The notes below the pieces were generated by a model. The model ran no database searches. It saw only the letters and a program-made list of their open reading frames with translations, and was not told where the DNA came from. Shown one piece after another: positions 9,313-17,643 of a stretch of DNA of 64,000 nucleotides. The DNA is from an uncultured Anaeroplasmataceae bacterium (lineage in GTDB: Bacteria > Bacillota_I > Bacilli_A > Acholeplasmatales > Anaeroplasmataceae), in the NCBI GenBank assembly GCA_949840955.1, contig CATKXV010000005.1, positions 62,001 through 126,000 on the forward strand. The letters run 5' to 3'. The position numbers and the translations under genes were made by a program. The first letter of the stretch is position 1. The number at the start of each line of letters is the position of its first letter.

Positions 9313-9338
9313 CCAAAATGACAGTTTTCTCATTTTGG
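9313..9338. repeat. Perfect 9-bp inverted repeat at the island border
   Basis: CCAAAATGA (9313-9321) and TCATTTTGG (9330-9338) form a hairpin with an 8-base loop, five bases past the stop of the CotD-like gene. It could be that gene's terminator, although the T-run follows only after about 17 bases, or a trace of the island junction. Confidence 0.5.
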
Positions 9339-9342
9339 CGTT

Positions 9343-9516
9343 TTACCCAGTTAAGTTGACTACTACATGTGTATGATAATTTGTATAATGAGGAACATCC
9401 TCAACATTACAAGTTTGCACTACCTGATTGCATTGCTGATAGGTGGGTGCACAGGTAGGACATCCATCGTTTCCACCACATCCACAGGAATTAAAATTTG
9501 TGCCTGTGAAATTCAT
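9343..9516 (-). CDS. Short CotD-like spore coat protein, possibly 3'-truncated
   Basis: A 57-residue frame starts at an ATG at 9516 with a near-perfect GAGGAGGT ribosome site. The protein is rich in Cys, Asn, Gly and Tyr (six cysteines in the first 36 residues) and ends with VPHYTNYHTHVVVN, which resembles the start of the His-rich segment of CotD-type coat proteins. Full-length members usually continue past this point, so the gene may have been cut short where the defence island begins. A CATATATTA box (9536-9544) upstream resembles the -10 of the mother-cell sigma factor SigK. The CotD assignment rests on composition and the HTH-type motif only. Confidence 0.55.
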   Translation of the reverse strand: MNFTGTNFNSCGCGGNDGCPTCAPTYQQCNQVVQTCNVEDVPHYTNYHTHVVVNLTG

Positions 9517-9535
9517 TTTTTTACCTCCTCACCTA

Positions 9536-9544
9536 TAATATATG
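9536..9544 (-). promoter_or_regulatory. Possible SigK-like -10 box for the CotD-like gene
   Basis: On the minus strand CATATATTA matches the SigK -10 pattern CATAnnnTA, 20 bases before the coat gene start. No properly spaced AC -35 element is evident, so this is weak. Confidence 0.3.
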
Positions 9545-9574
9545 AATTCAATTAAGAAGTGAATAGGCTAAAAA

Positions 9575-9600
9575 GAAAAAGCTCATAAACTTTATGAGCC
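9575..9600 (-). terminator. Rho-independent terminator of the DUF3737 gene
   Basis: GGCTCATAAA and TTTATGAGC pair around a short loop and are followed by TTTTTCTTTTT on the minus strand. The stop codon of the DUF3737 gene lies inside the stem. Confidence 0.75.
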
Positions 9601-10449
9601 AACTTTTGTTCGGATTCTTATTTTAGCCTTGGCAGGATATTTTGTATCCTCCGTTATAATAACTTCCTTAATCTCGTCTGCTTCTATAAAGCCAGATTTC
9701 GGATTCTTTACTGAATCTATTGAACCTCTTATGGTTGCTTCTACTGAAGAATATTCAAAGGATAAGTCTGTTGCTTCCATTTCACAATCAATCAGCTTTA
9801 AATTCTTGCAGTAGCATAAGGGCTGGGTTCCTATAATCATGCAATTAATTAAGGTCAGATTTTCTGAATACCAGGCTAAATATTCACCTTTTACTATAGA
9901 ATTCTTAACCGTAACATTCTTCGAATGCCAAAAAGCATCCTTAGTATCTAAAGTACTATTATCTATAACCATATCCTCAACATACTGGAAGGAATATTTT
10001 CCTTTAAATTGCATCTGATTTAGCTTTAAATTCTTAGCCTCAAAGAAAAGATATTCACTTTGAATCTGGATATGGTCCGCCTTAATATTTCTACTTCTCC
10101 AGCCAAATTCAGGAGATACGATTTCTGTATTTTTTATAGAAATACTTTCACATTCCCTTAAAGCCTTAATTCCCAAAAGATGTGAATTATTAATTTCTGC
10201 ATTGGTGGTATACCATAGGGCAGCTCTACATTTATCTGTCATAGTTACCTCATCTAATACCACTTTATCATCATGCCATAAAGGATATCTTAAATCCATA
10301 AAACAATTCTTAAGCTCAATATTTTGGGCTTCCTTTAAGGCAGATTCTCCATCCTCTGGTCCTTCAAACCTGCAATTTGCAACTCTAGTATTACTTAAAC
10401 CATATAAAGCACGCTCTTCTCCAAAGCGCTCATTTTGAATTTCTTTCAT
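9592..10449 (-). CDS. DUF3737 family right-handed beta-helix protein
   Basis: 285 residues. The opening residues KEIQNERFGEERALYG and the repeated short strands with alternating hydrophobic and Asn/Cys positions (NCRF, LKNCFM, IKNTEI, VKNSIV, LINCMI, LIDCEM) are typical of DUF3737, a predicted beta-helix of stacked turns. The family has no known biochemical role; the shape suggests a structural or sugar-binding protein. No signal peptide is present, so it is probably cytoplasmic. The start has a GAGGTAGAGG site. It stands alone between two hairpins. Confidence 0.8.
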   Translation of the reverse strand: MKEIQNERFGEERALYGLSNTRVANCRFEGPEDGESALKEAQNIELKNCFMDLRYPLWHDDKVVLDEVTMTDKCRAALWYTTNAEINNSHLLGIKALRECESISIKNTEIVSPEFGWRSRNIKADHIQIQSEYLFFEAKNLKLNQMQFKGKYSFQYVEDMVIDNSTLDTKDAFWHSKNVTVKNSIVKGEYLAWYSENLTLINCMIIGTQPLCYCKNLKLIDCEMEATDLSFEYSSVEATIRGSIDSVKNPKSGFIEADEIKEVIITEDTKYPAKAKIRIRTKVGS

Positions 10450-10472
10450 AAACCTCTACCTCATCTTCCGAC

Positions 10473-10500
10473 AAAAAAAGGATTCTAAAAATCCTTTTTT
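10473..10500 (-). terminator. Terminator downstream of the Bax inhibitor-1 gene
   Basis: An AAAAAGGATT/AATCC hairpin with a T-run on the minus strand lies 10 bases after the stop of the gene at 10510. It is A/T-flanked on both sides and could act in both directions. Confidence 0.7.
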
Positions 10501-10509
10501 ACCTATTTT

Positions 10510-11247
10510 TTAGTTATCACTTCTAGCAGCAATTAGAGCAACTAGCCTTACTACTTCAATATAAATATAGACAATACTTACTAATAGCCCTAAAGCTACG
10601 CTCCATTCGGCATCCTTACTTGCCCCCATAGATACAACCGCATTAGCCTCAGCAAAATTTAAGGACAGGGTAATCACTCCATAGAATAATAGGAATACCT
10701 CAACACCAATCATGATATTTAAATAAGACTCATAATCAATAAATAAAGAGAATAAGCTTACCATTAATATAATTCCTAAAGCACCTAGGGTTAAACCAAA
10801 GCATAAGGATCTAAACTTACTCCCTACTCGCATAACTCCTGTTGCGAATAGCGTGAGCATTACTGCAAATAGGACAATCGTTGAAAATACTGCTGTTGCA
10901 ACAACACCTGGAACATAAGCCTCAACAATGGCAGATATACTACCCAAGAATAAGCCCTCACATACCGCATATATCATAGAGGCATATTTGGCCTTTCTTT
11001 CTGACATCCTACCAATTAGAACTGCAACAAATCCTACAATACTAGAAAACATCAATGTCACATAGAACGTTACAGGATTATGTGTTAAAATTGCTGGTAA
11101 TGCAAAAGCCACTAATGCAGCTACAATTACAGATACAAGTAATAAAATACAGGTTTTAACAGTGATACCCTTATAGGTAGCACGATCAACCTCATCATAA
11201 ACAGCCTCACCTGTTTGAATATTTGAAAATAATGGACTTTGTTTCAA
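10510..11247 (-). CDS. Bax inhibitor-1/YbhL (UPF0005) family membrane protein
   Basis: 245 residues with about seven hydrophobic membrane segments from residue 30 to the end, and the conserved segments GLFLGSISA near 110 and LGLLVSIVYIYIEVVRL near 220. Relatives such as B. subtilis YetJ are pH-sensitive calcium-leak channels in the cytoplasmic membrane; that function is family knowledge. The N-terminus has the short cytoplasmic leader usual for the bacterial members. The gene has a good AAAGGAGGATT ribosome site and its own terminator, so it is probably monocistronic. Confidence 0.85.
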   Translation of the reverse strand: MKQSPLFSNIQTGEAVYDEVDRATYKGITVKTCILLLVSVIVAALVAFALPAILTHNPVTFYVTLMFSSIVGFVAVLIGRMSERKAKYASMIYAVCEGLFLGSISAIVEAYVPGVVATAVFSTIVLFAVMLTLFATGVMRVGSKFRSLCFGLTLGALGIILMVSLFSLFIDYESYLNIMIGVEVFLLFYGVITLSLNFAEANAVVSMGASKDAEWSVALGLLVSIVYIYIEVVRLVALIAARSDN

Positions 11248-11343
11248 TTTTTAATCCTCCTTTTATTAAAGTAACTACATTATATCATAGTCAAGCTTAT
11301 TGTACAATATGCGTCTATAATTTCCCATAATCTCACACAACTT

Positions 11344-14300
11344 TTAGGCAAATGCAAATAATCCAATAGCCTCCTCTGGATCCTCCTCTGGTAAATTACC
11401 AAAGGAATGCATTGTATCAAAAAGCTCATAAAGACTAGAGCTTAGCCTTGTTCTGCTTTGAACATCCTTTTTAGAGGTAAATATCTTCTCCATACGCTTA
11501 TTTACAATATCCACAGCAATACTTTCCCCTAAGGAATCTACCGCTGAAAAAGGAATTCGTAATGCCCCGTTTTCAACCTCAAATACAGTAGCAGAGGATT
11601 TAAGAATATCTACAGGAAGAAATTTGATTCCTCTTACTGCCATTTCTAATGCAACCTGTAATGCCGTCAGCTTATCATCATCTGTAGCTGTACGATCTGG
11701 TTTATTCTGAATTTCCTCCATAGCTGCCTTAATAGCCATCTTTCCACCTAAATAAGCCTGAATTACATGACCCTTGGCTCTTTTTGAAAACCAGGCACTA
11801 TAAAATAATGCTGGAGCATTGACCTTAAACCAGGCAATACGTAAGGCCATAAGGACATAGGCTGTTGCATGGGCCTTCGGAAACATATATTTGATACGCT
11901 CACAGGACCAAATATACCATGCAGGAACATGCTTCTCAAGCATTTCTCCCTTATATTTTGCCCAGGTCTGTGGATCCTTAGAAACCTTACCCTTACGGAC
12001 AAATTCCATAATCTGGAAGGCTGAGGAAGGATTTAATCCGAAGCGCATTAAATCTACCATGATATCATCACGGCATCCAATGATATCCTTAAAATCAATT
12101 TTACCAAATTCAGTAGTGCCTGCAACCAAATCCTGAGCATTGGTATTCCAAACATCAGTACCATGGGAAAGACCAGATATTTTTACCAATTGGGCAAAGG
12201 TCTTAGGAAGGGTTTCTACAAGCATTTGACGGACAAAGTTCGTCCCAAACTCAGGAACAGCAAAGGAAGCTACCTTACTTCCAATTTCCTCCTCCCTCAC
12301 ACCAATAATCTCGGTTTCAGAAAACAACCGATATATATTTTTATCATCAATTGGAATATCTCTTGGATCAGAAAATGGAAAATCCTCCTGATGCTGATGA
12401 ACATAATCCATAAAATATTTAATTAAGGTTGGATCATCGTGTCCGAGTACATCAAGCTTTAACAAATTGTTTTCAAAGGAATGGTAATCATAGTGTGTCG
12501 TTCTCCAGCTATTATCTGCATTATCTGCTGGATACTGAACAGGGGTCACATCATAGATATCTACATAATGTGGAACTACAACAATTCCCCCTGGATGCTG
12601 TCCTGTAGAACGCTTAATTCCAACCAGATAAGAGGCAAGACGATCCATTTCGCAGGAGCGTAAATTTAAATTTTTTCTTTCACAATAGCCCTTCACATAG
12701 CCATAGGCATTCTTCTCTGCAATTGTACCTACTGTACCGGCACGGAAGGCATTTTCTTTACCAAATACCTCACGAATATATTCATGAGCCTGTGCCTGAT
12801 ACTCTCCTGAGAAATTCAAATCAATATCAGGTACCTTATCTCCATGGAAGCCTAAAAAGGTTTCAAAAGGAATATCATGACCATCCTTTGATAATGGCTC
12901 ACCACAGATCGGACATACAGCATCCGGTAAATCATAGCCTGAATCAATCCCTATAAACAAAGGCTGGAAAGGCTTTTCTACATCCGTAAGACCAAATTCA
13001 GCCAATTCATCATCACTCATCTTAAAGGTATGAAATTTACATTTCTTACAGCGATAGTGCGGAGAAAGTGGATTGATTTCCGTAATTTGCATCATCGTTG
13101 CAACCAAGGATGAGCCTACAGATCCACGGGAGCCTACCAGATATCCATCACTTAAGGACTTTTCAACCATCAAATGAGATATATAGTAAACTGAGGCATA
13201 GCCATTGGAAATAATAGAGTTCAATTCTCTATCAATTCTTTTTTGCACAATTTTATGAGGATTATCCCCATAAAGCTTCGTCATATTCTCCTTAACGATA
13301 CGCTTAACCTCCTCTGTAATAGAGGGAACATGAAGGAAGGTATCCTTAAACTCATCATCTCTTGGAGCAAACATATCCTTTTTAAATGCTGGAAATTTCT
13401 CAATTTCATCTGCAACCTTATTGGTATTTTCAACAACAATTTCATAGGCCAAATCAGAATGTAAGAACTCAAATTCTTCTAGCATTTCTTCTGTTGTACG
13501 CAAATGCATATCTGGTGTTGATGCATAATTTGCAAGGGGATGCTGACCTCCACCAACTTGTGGTGATGCAATCATAATGTCACGATATTTCTTAATATTC
13601 GGACGAAGATAATGACAGTCAGAGGTTGCAACCACTCTTTTTCCCTTTTTCTTTGCAGCTTCGATTATTTTTAGAATAATTTCTTTTACACGCTCTTCCC
13701 CATTTGGCATATCATCAAACAACTGACGATAGGCCGTTGGTGGCTGAACCTCAATATAATCATAATACTCTATTTCTTCTTCTAGTTCTTCTAAACTTCG
13801 ATTTAAGGCTAGCTCAAAAACCTCGCCATTGACACAGGAGGAACCAATTAATATTCCATCACGATGTGCTTCAATAACAGATTTTAATGCCTTTGGACTA
13901 CCACTTAAATGATAGGTTAGGGCATCTGAAATGATCTTATACATATTTTTATATCCAACTGGATTCTTTGCCAAAATCGTTATATGCGTTGGAATCAAAT
14001 GACGCCAATGCTCCTTTGGATCAATCAGTGTATTGATATCCTTATAATTATAAATATTTCTTTTAAACAGATCACTCAGCATCTGAATAAAGCACAATGC
14101 TGTAACTCTGGTATCATCTGTTGCCCTGTGATGCTGTTCCTGTTTTACCTTGAAAAACTTGGATAATGATTTTAAATTAAAGGTTTTAACCTCACTACCA
14201 TAGCCTGCACGGAAAAGATTCAAGGTATCAATCACAGGAAGCATATCATACTTTAGGTTATGCTTTTTTATATCCTTATAAATCATACCCACATCAAACT

Positions 14301-15801
14301 TGGCATTATGAGCAACCAATATGGTATCTTTACAAAAATCCATAAATTTGGGTAGAATTTCTTCAATGCTTAAAGCATCCTGAACCATTTCATCCGTGAT
14401 GTGTGTAATCCCCGTAATTTTCTCAGGAATAGGACATCCTGGATTTACAAACACCTCAAAGGTATCAATAATGCCCCCTTGGTATACCTTGTGAGCAGCA
14501 ATTTCAATAATTTCATCATAGGTTTGGGATAAGCCTGTTGTTTCTATATCAAATACAACATAGGTGGCATCCTTTAGAGGAATATCTCTTTCATCTAGCG
14601 TTATAAAATACTTATCATCGTTAATATAATTTAGCTCTACGCCATAGATGGGCTTGAAATCTGGATATTTTTCAATAGCATGGGCTATATCAGGTACACT
14701 ATAGATTCCATTATGGTCAGTAAAGGCCATCGCTTTCCAATCCCAGGAAATCGCTGTTTTAACATAATCCGTTGCCTCTGTGAGTCCATCCATATTGCTC
14801 ATTTTCGTATGGCAATGCAGCTCAACACGTTTTACAGGAGCCGTATCTACAACCTTTTGTTCCTCTTTTTTCCCAAGATACTCTACAGTGGTTGCTGTTA
14901 AAACAACCTGCTTAGCAAAGGTATCATACTCTGCCTTTCCAGTAATTTTTAGTCTAGAGCCAACAACCATATCTCGTTCATATAACTCTTTTTCTGAATC
15001 CGTTCGCAGCCATTTTTTCACTAAAATGGAATCAGTTTCATCCGTAACCTTAATGGTAGCCAGGGAAGATTTTGTTTTAGGAAAGCTTCTTACCTCTATA
15101 CCAAAAATATAGGCATCAATTACGAATACCGCTGGGCCATTTACATTTTGATATACGGAAATATCGTTTTGAGTGTTTGGAATATCCTGTATGAGTGAAA
15201 GCTCTGTAGGCTTTTGTGTCTTAACATACTTTTTTTCTTTTTGGATTTGTTCATTTATTTTTTGAACAGCCTCAGCTTCCTTTTTCTGTTGCTCTAGGGT
15301 ATCCTCAATTTCCTTTTGTAAGGCATCTAATTCTGCCTGAACACTTTCATTTTCATCTCGAATAAAGCCTACCTGAACCTCTAATCCATACTGTTTAAAA
15401 TAGCTTTCTAACGGTTCTAATAAATCCTCAATTCCAGCAGCATCCTTAGGGATTCTAAACATAAATTGATTTTGATGGATTTGGCAATCCTTTGCAGATA
15501 AGCTTTGAAACCGGGCAGATTGTAAAGAAAGATTTTCTAAAGCATCCTCTAAATACGCTCTATACTCCTCCTCTGAAAGCTTATGATTTGCATATTCTAG
15601 ATAAATTAGGCATTGTAAATCCAAAGCTTCAATTGCTTTTCTCACACAAGAGATTAAGGCATTGTAATTGTCTAATACTAAGGCATCCTCTATAGCGATA
15701 TAAACCTCAGCTCTTTTGCTTTTTTTGTGATATTTAATTTTTTCTATTGAAAATTCACAAGGAATGAAGTTTTCTTGCTTAATGATTTCTTCTAATTTCA
15801 T
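11344..15801 (-). CDS. polC: DNA polymerase III PolC-type (Gram-positive replicative polymerase)
   Basis: 1485 residues from the ATG at 15801, chosen because GGAGGGG lies at the right distance; the ATG 12 bases earlier has none. Order of parts: N-terminal domain and OB fold (about 220-310), PHP domain start (VELHCHTKMSNMDG), an inserted DnaQ-like proofreading exonuclease (YVVFDIETTGL near 420, HNAKFD, HHRATDDTR), the rest of PHP, zinc-binding cysteines (CKKCKF and CPICGEP), the polymerase core (PDIDLNFSG carries catalytic aspartates), and the fingers and duplex-binding domains. It extends leading and lagging strands during replication. Length is usual for PolC. It follows a DUF1189 gene by 17 bases, likely one operon. 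Confidence 0.97.
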   Translation of the reverse strand: MKLEEIIKQENFIPCEFSIEKIKYHKKSKRAEVYIAIEDALVLDNYNALISCVRKAIEALDLQCLIYLEYANHKLSEEEYRAYLEDALENLSLQSARFQSLSAKDCQIHQNQFMFRIPKDAAGIEDLLEPLESYFKQYGLEVQVGFIRDENESVQAELDALQKEIEDTLEQQKKEAEAVQKINEQIQKEKKYVKTQKPTELSLIQDIPNTQNDISVYQNVNGPAVFVIDAYIFGIEVRSFPKTKSSLATIKVTDETDSILVKKWLRTDSEKELYERDMVVGSRLKITGKAEYDTFAKQVVLTATTVEYLGKKEEQKVVDTAPVKRVELHCHTKMSNMDGLTEATDYVKTAISWDWKAMAFTDHNGIYSVPDIAHAIEKYPDFKPIYGVELNYINDDKYFITLDERDIPLKDATYVVFDIETTGLSQTYDEIIEIAAHKVYQGGIIDTFEVFVNPGCPIPEKITGITHITDEMVQDALSIEEILPKFMDFCKDTILVAHNAKFDVGMIYKDIKKHNLKYDMLPVIDTLNLFRAGYGSEVKTFNLKSLSKFFKVKQEQHHRATDDTRVTALCFIQMLSDLFKRNIYNYKDINTLIDPKEHWRHLIPTHITILAKNPVGYKNMYKIISDALTYHLSGSPKALKSVIEAHRDGILIGSSCVNGEVFELALNRSLEELEEEIEYYDYIEVQPPTAYRQLFDDMPNGEERVKEIILKIIEAAKKKGKRVVATSDCHYLRPNIKKYRDIMIASPQVGGGQHPLANYASTPDMHLRTTEEMLEEFEFLHSDLAYEIVVENTNKVADEIEKFPAFKKDMFAPRDDEFKDTFLHVPSITEEVKRIVKENMTKLYGDNPHKIVQKRIDRELNSIISNGYASVYYISHLMVEKSLSDGYLVGSRGSVGSSLVATMMQITEINPLSPHYRCKKCKFHTFKMSDDELAEFGLTDVEKPFQPLFIGIDSGYDLPDAVCPICGEPLSKDGHDIPFETFLGFHGDKVPDIDLNFSGEYQAQAHEYIREVFGKENAFRAGTVGTIAEKNAYGYVKGYCERKNLNLRSCEMDRLASYLVGIKRSTGQHPGGIVVVPHYVDIYDVTPVQYPADNADNSWRTTHYDYHSFENNLLKLDVLGHDDPTLIKYFMDYVHQHQEDFPFSDPRDIPIDDKNIYRLFSETEIIGVREEEIGSKVASFAVPEFGTNFVRQMLVETLPKTFAQLVKISGLSHGTDVWNTNAQDLVAGTTEFGKIDFKDIIGCRDDIMVDLMRFGLNPSSAFQIMEFVRKGKVSKDPQTWAKYKGEMLEKHVPAWYIWSCERIKYMFPKAHATAYVLMALRIAWFKVNAPALFYSAWFSKRAKGHVIQAYLGGKMAIKAAMEEIQNKPDRTATDDDKLTALQVALEMAVRGIKFLPVDILKSSATVFEVENGALRIPFSAVDSLGESIAVDIVNKRMEKIFTSKKDVQSRTRLSSSLYELFDTMHSFGNLPEEDPEEAIGLFAFA

Positions 15802-15818
15802 ATACCCCTCCAAAAAGA

Positions 15819-16610
15819 CTATCTTCTTATAACGACCTTTATAATATGACGGAATGTAATCAGTGCATATACTAATGGTAATGCTAAAGCAAAATATACG
15901 ATAATACTTACATTAAATAGGTAGGAAAAAAATGATCCAACCAAAAATACACAGCCATCGTAAAAGCTCAATTTTGCACGCACCCTTCTATCAATCGTAG
16001 GATTGATGGAAATGGATAAGATGTAACAGAAAAATACACAAATAATATAATAAACAAATGTCATTAAGGCTCCTCTTACAAAAGTAGATGCCTGGAAATA
16101 TACCTTAGAGGAATCTAGGATTTGATCTATAAAGCCTCTAAAATTATATGTGTCCGAAGGAGAGTTCATTGCCACAGCCCCTAAATGAAATCCACCCATA
16201 CGAATGTCCTTATAGGCGATCTTAGAAACCTTTGTAATGCCATAATAAATGTAGGCTTCTTCTTCCTTAAGCACTATATTTATAGAATCTCTTCCTACAG
16301 ATATTTTTTCCTCAGTAGGAAGTATAATCAGCTTAAATCCACTACCATCTACAAGAATAGATTCTCCTGTAAGCTTATTTTCCTTAGCATCATAAACCAC
16401 TGTATTATCCCCATGCTGTATAATTGCAGAGGTTACAGCAAGAGAGGAGTATTCATCAAAAGGATTCTCAGTAAAGCAACGCACTGCTTGAACCGATATG
16501 GCTAGGACAAAGAAAAGAACAATAGTCAATATTACTATTCCAGCTTTATCTTTATGATATTTTCCGATACTTCTCGGATGACATATACAATCCTTTATTC
16601 TTTCAATCAT
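15819..16610 (-). CDS. DUF1189 family membrane protein
   Basis: 263 residues. A membrane segment at about 24-44 is followed by a polar domain of about 130 residues and then three or four hydrophobic segments (about 180-260). The layout and the N-terminal DCICHPRSIGKYHKDK stretch suit the DUF1189 family of Bacilli and Clostridia, whose function is unknown. It sits directly upstream of polC on the same strand with a 17-base gap. The GCGAGG site before the ATG supports the start. Confidence 0.65.
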   Translation of the reverse strand: MIERIKDCICHPRSIGKYHKDKAGIVILTIVLFFVLAISVQAVRCFTENPFDEYSSLAVTSAIIQHGDNTVVYDAKENKLTGESILVDGSGFKLIILPTEEKISVGRDSINIVLKEEEAYIYYGITKVSKIAYKDIRMGGFHLGAVAMNSPSDTYNFRGFIDQILDSSKVYFQASTFVRGALMTFVYYIICVFFCYILSISINPTIDRRVRAKLSFYDGCVFLVGSFFSYLFNVSIIVYFALALPLVYALITFRHIIKVVIRR

Positions 16611-16704
16611 AATTAAAACCTCGCATTATTTTTATTATACCAAAAAACAACAATTATTACCACTTAAGATTAAAAATTTGTTATAATATTTATAGGTGAG
16701 AAAA

Positions 16705-17643
16705 ATGACGGAAGAAAAGCACTATAATACCTTAACCGAATACTATAAAAATAAATATCATGCCAAGGTAGCAAAAATAGCCTTAAACGCTAATTTCACT
16801 TGTCCTAATCGGGATGGAACGAAGGGAACTGGAGGCTGTAGCTATTGCTCCAGGCTGGGTAGTGGAGATACTGGAGGAAATCCTCTCCATTCTATAAAAG
16901 AGCAATATAAAGAAATTAAAGAAAAGCTTACAAGCAAGTGGCCTGATGCATTATTTATTCCTTATTTGCAGGCCTACTCGAATACCTATGCTCCTCTTCA
17001 TACCTTAAAAAGGCTCTATGAGGAAATTATCACCTTAGATCCAAAAATCGTAGGTCTTGCTATCGCAACAAGACCCGATTGCTTTACAGAGGAGATCTAT
17101 GACTATTTATATGAATTCAATCAAAAAATCCCAATCACGATAGAGCTTGGACTACAAACCTCAAACGAGGAAACTGCAAGCAGGATCAATCGTTGCTGCT
17201 CTAATGAGGAATTCATCTGCTGTGTCAAAAATTTAAGAAAAAGACAAATTGAGGTTGTTGTACATATCATGAATGGCTTACCTAATGAGACCCAAAAGGA
17301 TATGCTGAATACGATTGATTTTCTGAACTCCTTAGATATACAGGGCATAAAATTTCACAGTCTTCTTCTTTTAAGGGATACCTTGCTTTATGAAGAGTAT
17401 CAGGAAAACCCCTTCCCGATTCTTTCTTTAGAGGAATATACACAAATTGTGGTAAAGCAGATTGCCAGGCTTAAGTCTAGTATCATCATCCATAGGCTGG
17501 CAGCTGATGGAATAAATGAGGATGTTCTTTTGCCAAAATGGCCAATGAAAAAGCTTGTCGTAATGAATGAAATCGACAAGCTTATGCGTAAATTAAATTT
17601 GTATCAGGGTGATGATTTTAAAGAATCCACCCATCATCACTGA
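16705..17643 (+). CDS. YhcC-type radical SAM protein (TIGR01212 family)
   Basis: 312 residues from the ATG at 16705, preceded by AGGTGAG; the GTG at 16696 lies inside that site. The N-terminus HYNTLTEYYKNKY is followed by the radical SAM motif CPNRDGTKGTGGCSYC (Cys at positions of a CxxxxxxxxxxxCxxC pattern), then SNTYAP, GLAIATRPDC and ELGLQTSN, all typical of this YhcC/TIGR01212 group. It binds a [4Fe-4S] cluster and S-adenosylmethionine. The substrate is unknown to me. The gene converges on the LeuRS-like gene with a 26-base overlap of their ends (17618-17643). Confidence 0.88.
   Translation: MTEEKHYNTLTEYYKNKYHAKVAKIALNANFTCPNRDGTKGTGGCSYCSRLGSGDTGGNPLHSIKEQYKEIKEKLTSKWPDALFIPYLQAYSNTYAPLHTLKRLYEEIITLDPKIVGLAIATRPDCFTEEIYDYLYEFNQKIPITIELGLQTSNEETASRINRCCSNEEFICCVKNLRKRQIEVVVHIMNGLPNETQKDMLNTIDFLNSLDIQGIKFHSLLLLRDTLLYEEYQENPFPILSLEEYTQIVVKQIARLKSSIIIHRLAADGINEDVLLPKWPMKKLVVMNEIDKLMRKLNLYQGDDFKESTHHH

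Noticed and set aside
9367-9555. A 62-residue plus-strand frame
   Set aside because: It is the antisense of the CotD-like gene, which has the ribosome site and meaningful composition.
13243-13464. Many short plus-strand frames inside polC
   Set aside because: They are shadows of the 1485-codon polC gene without ribosome sites.
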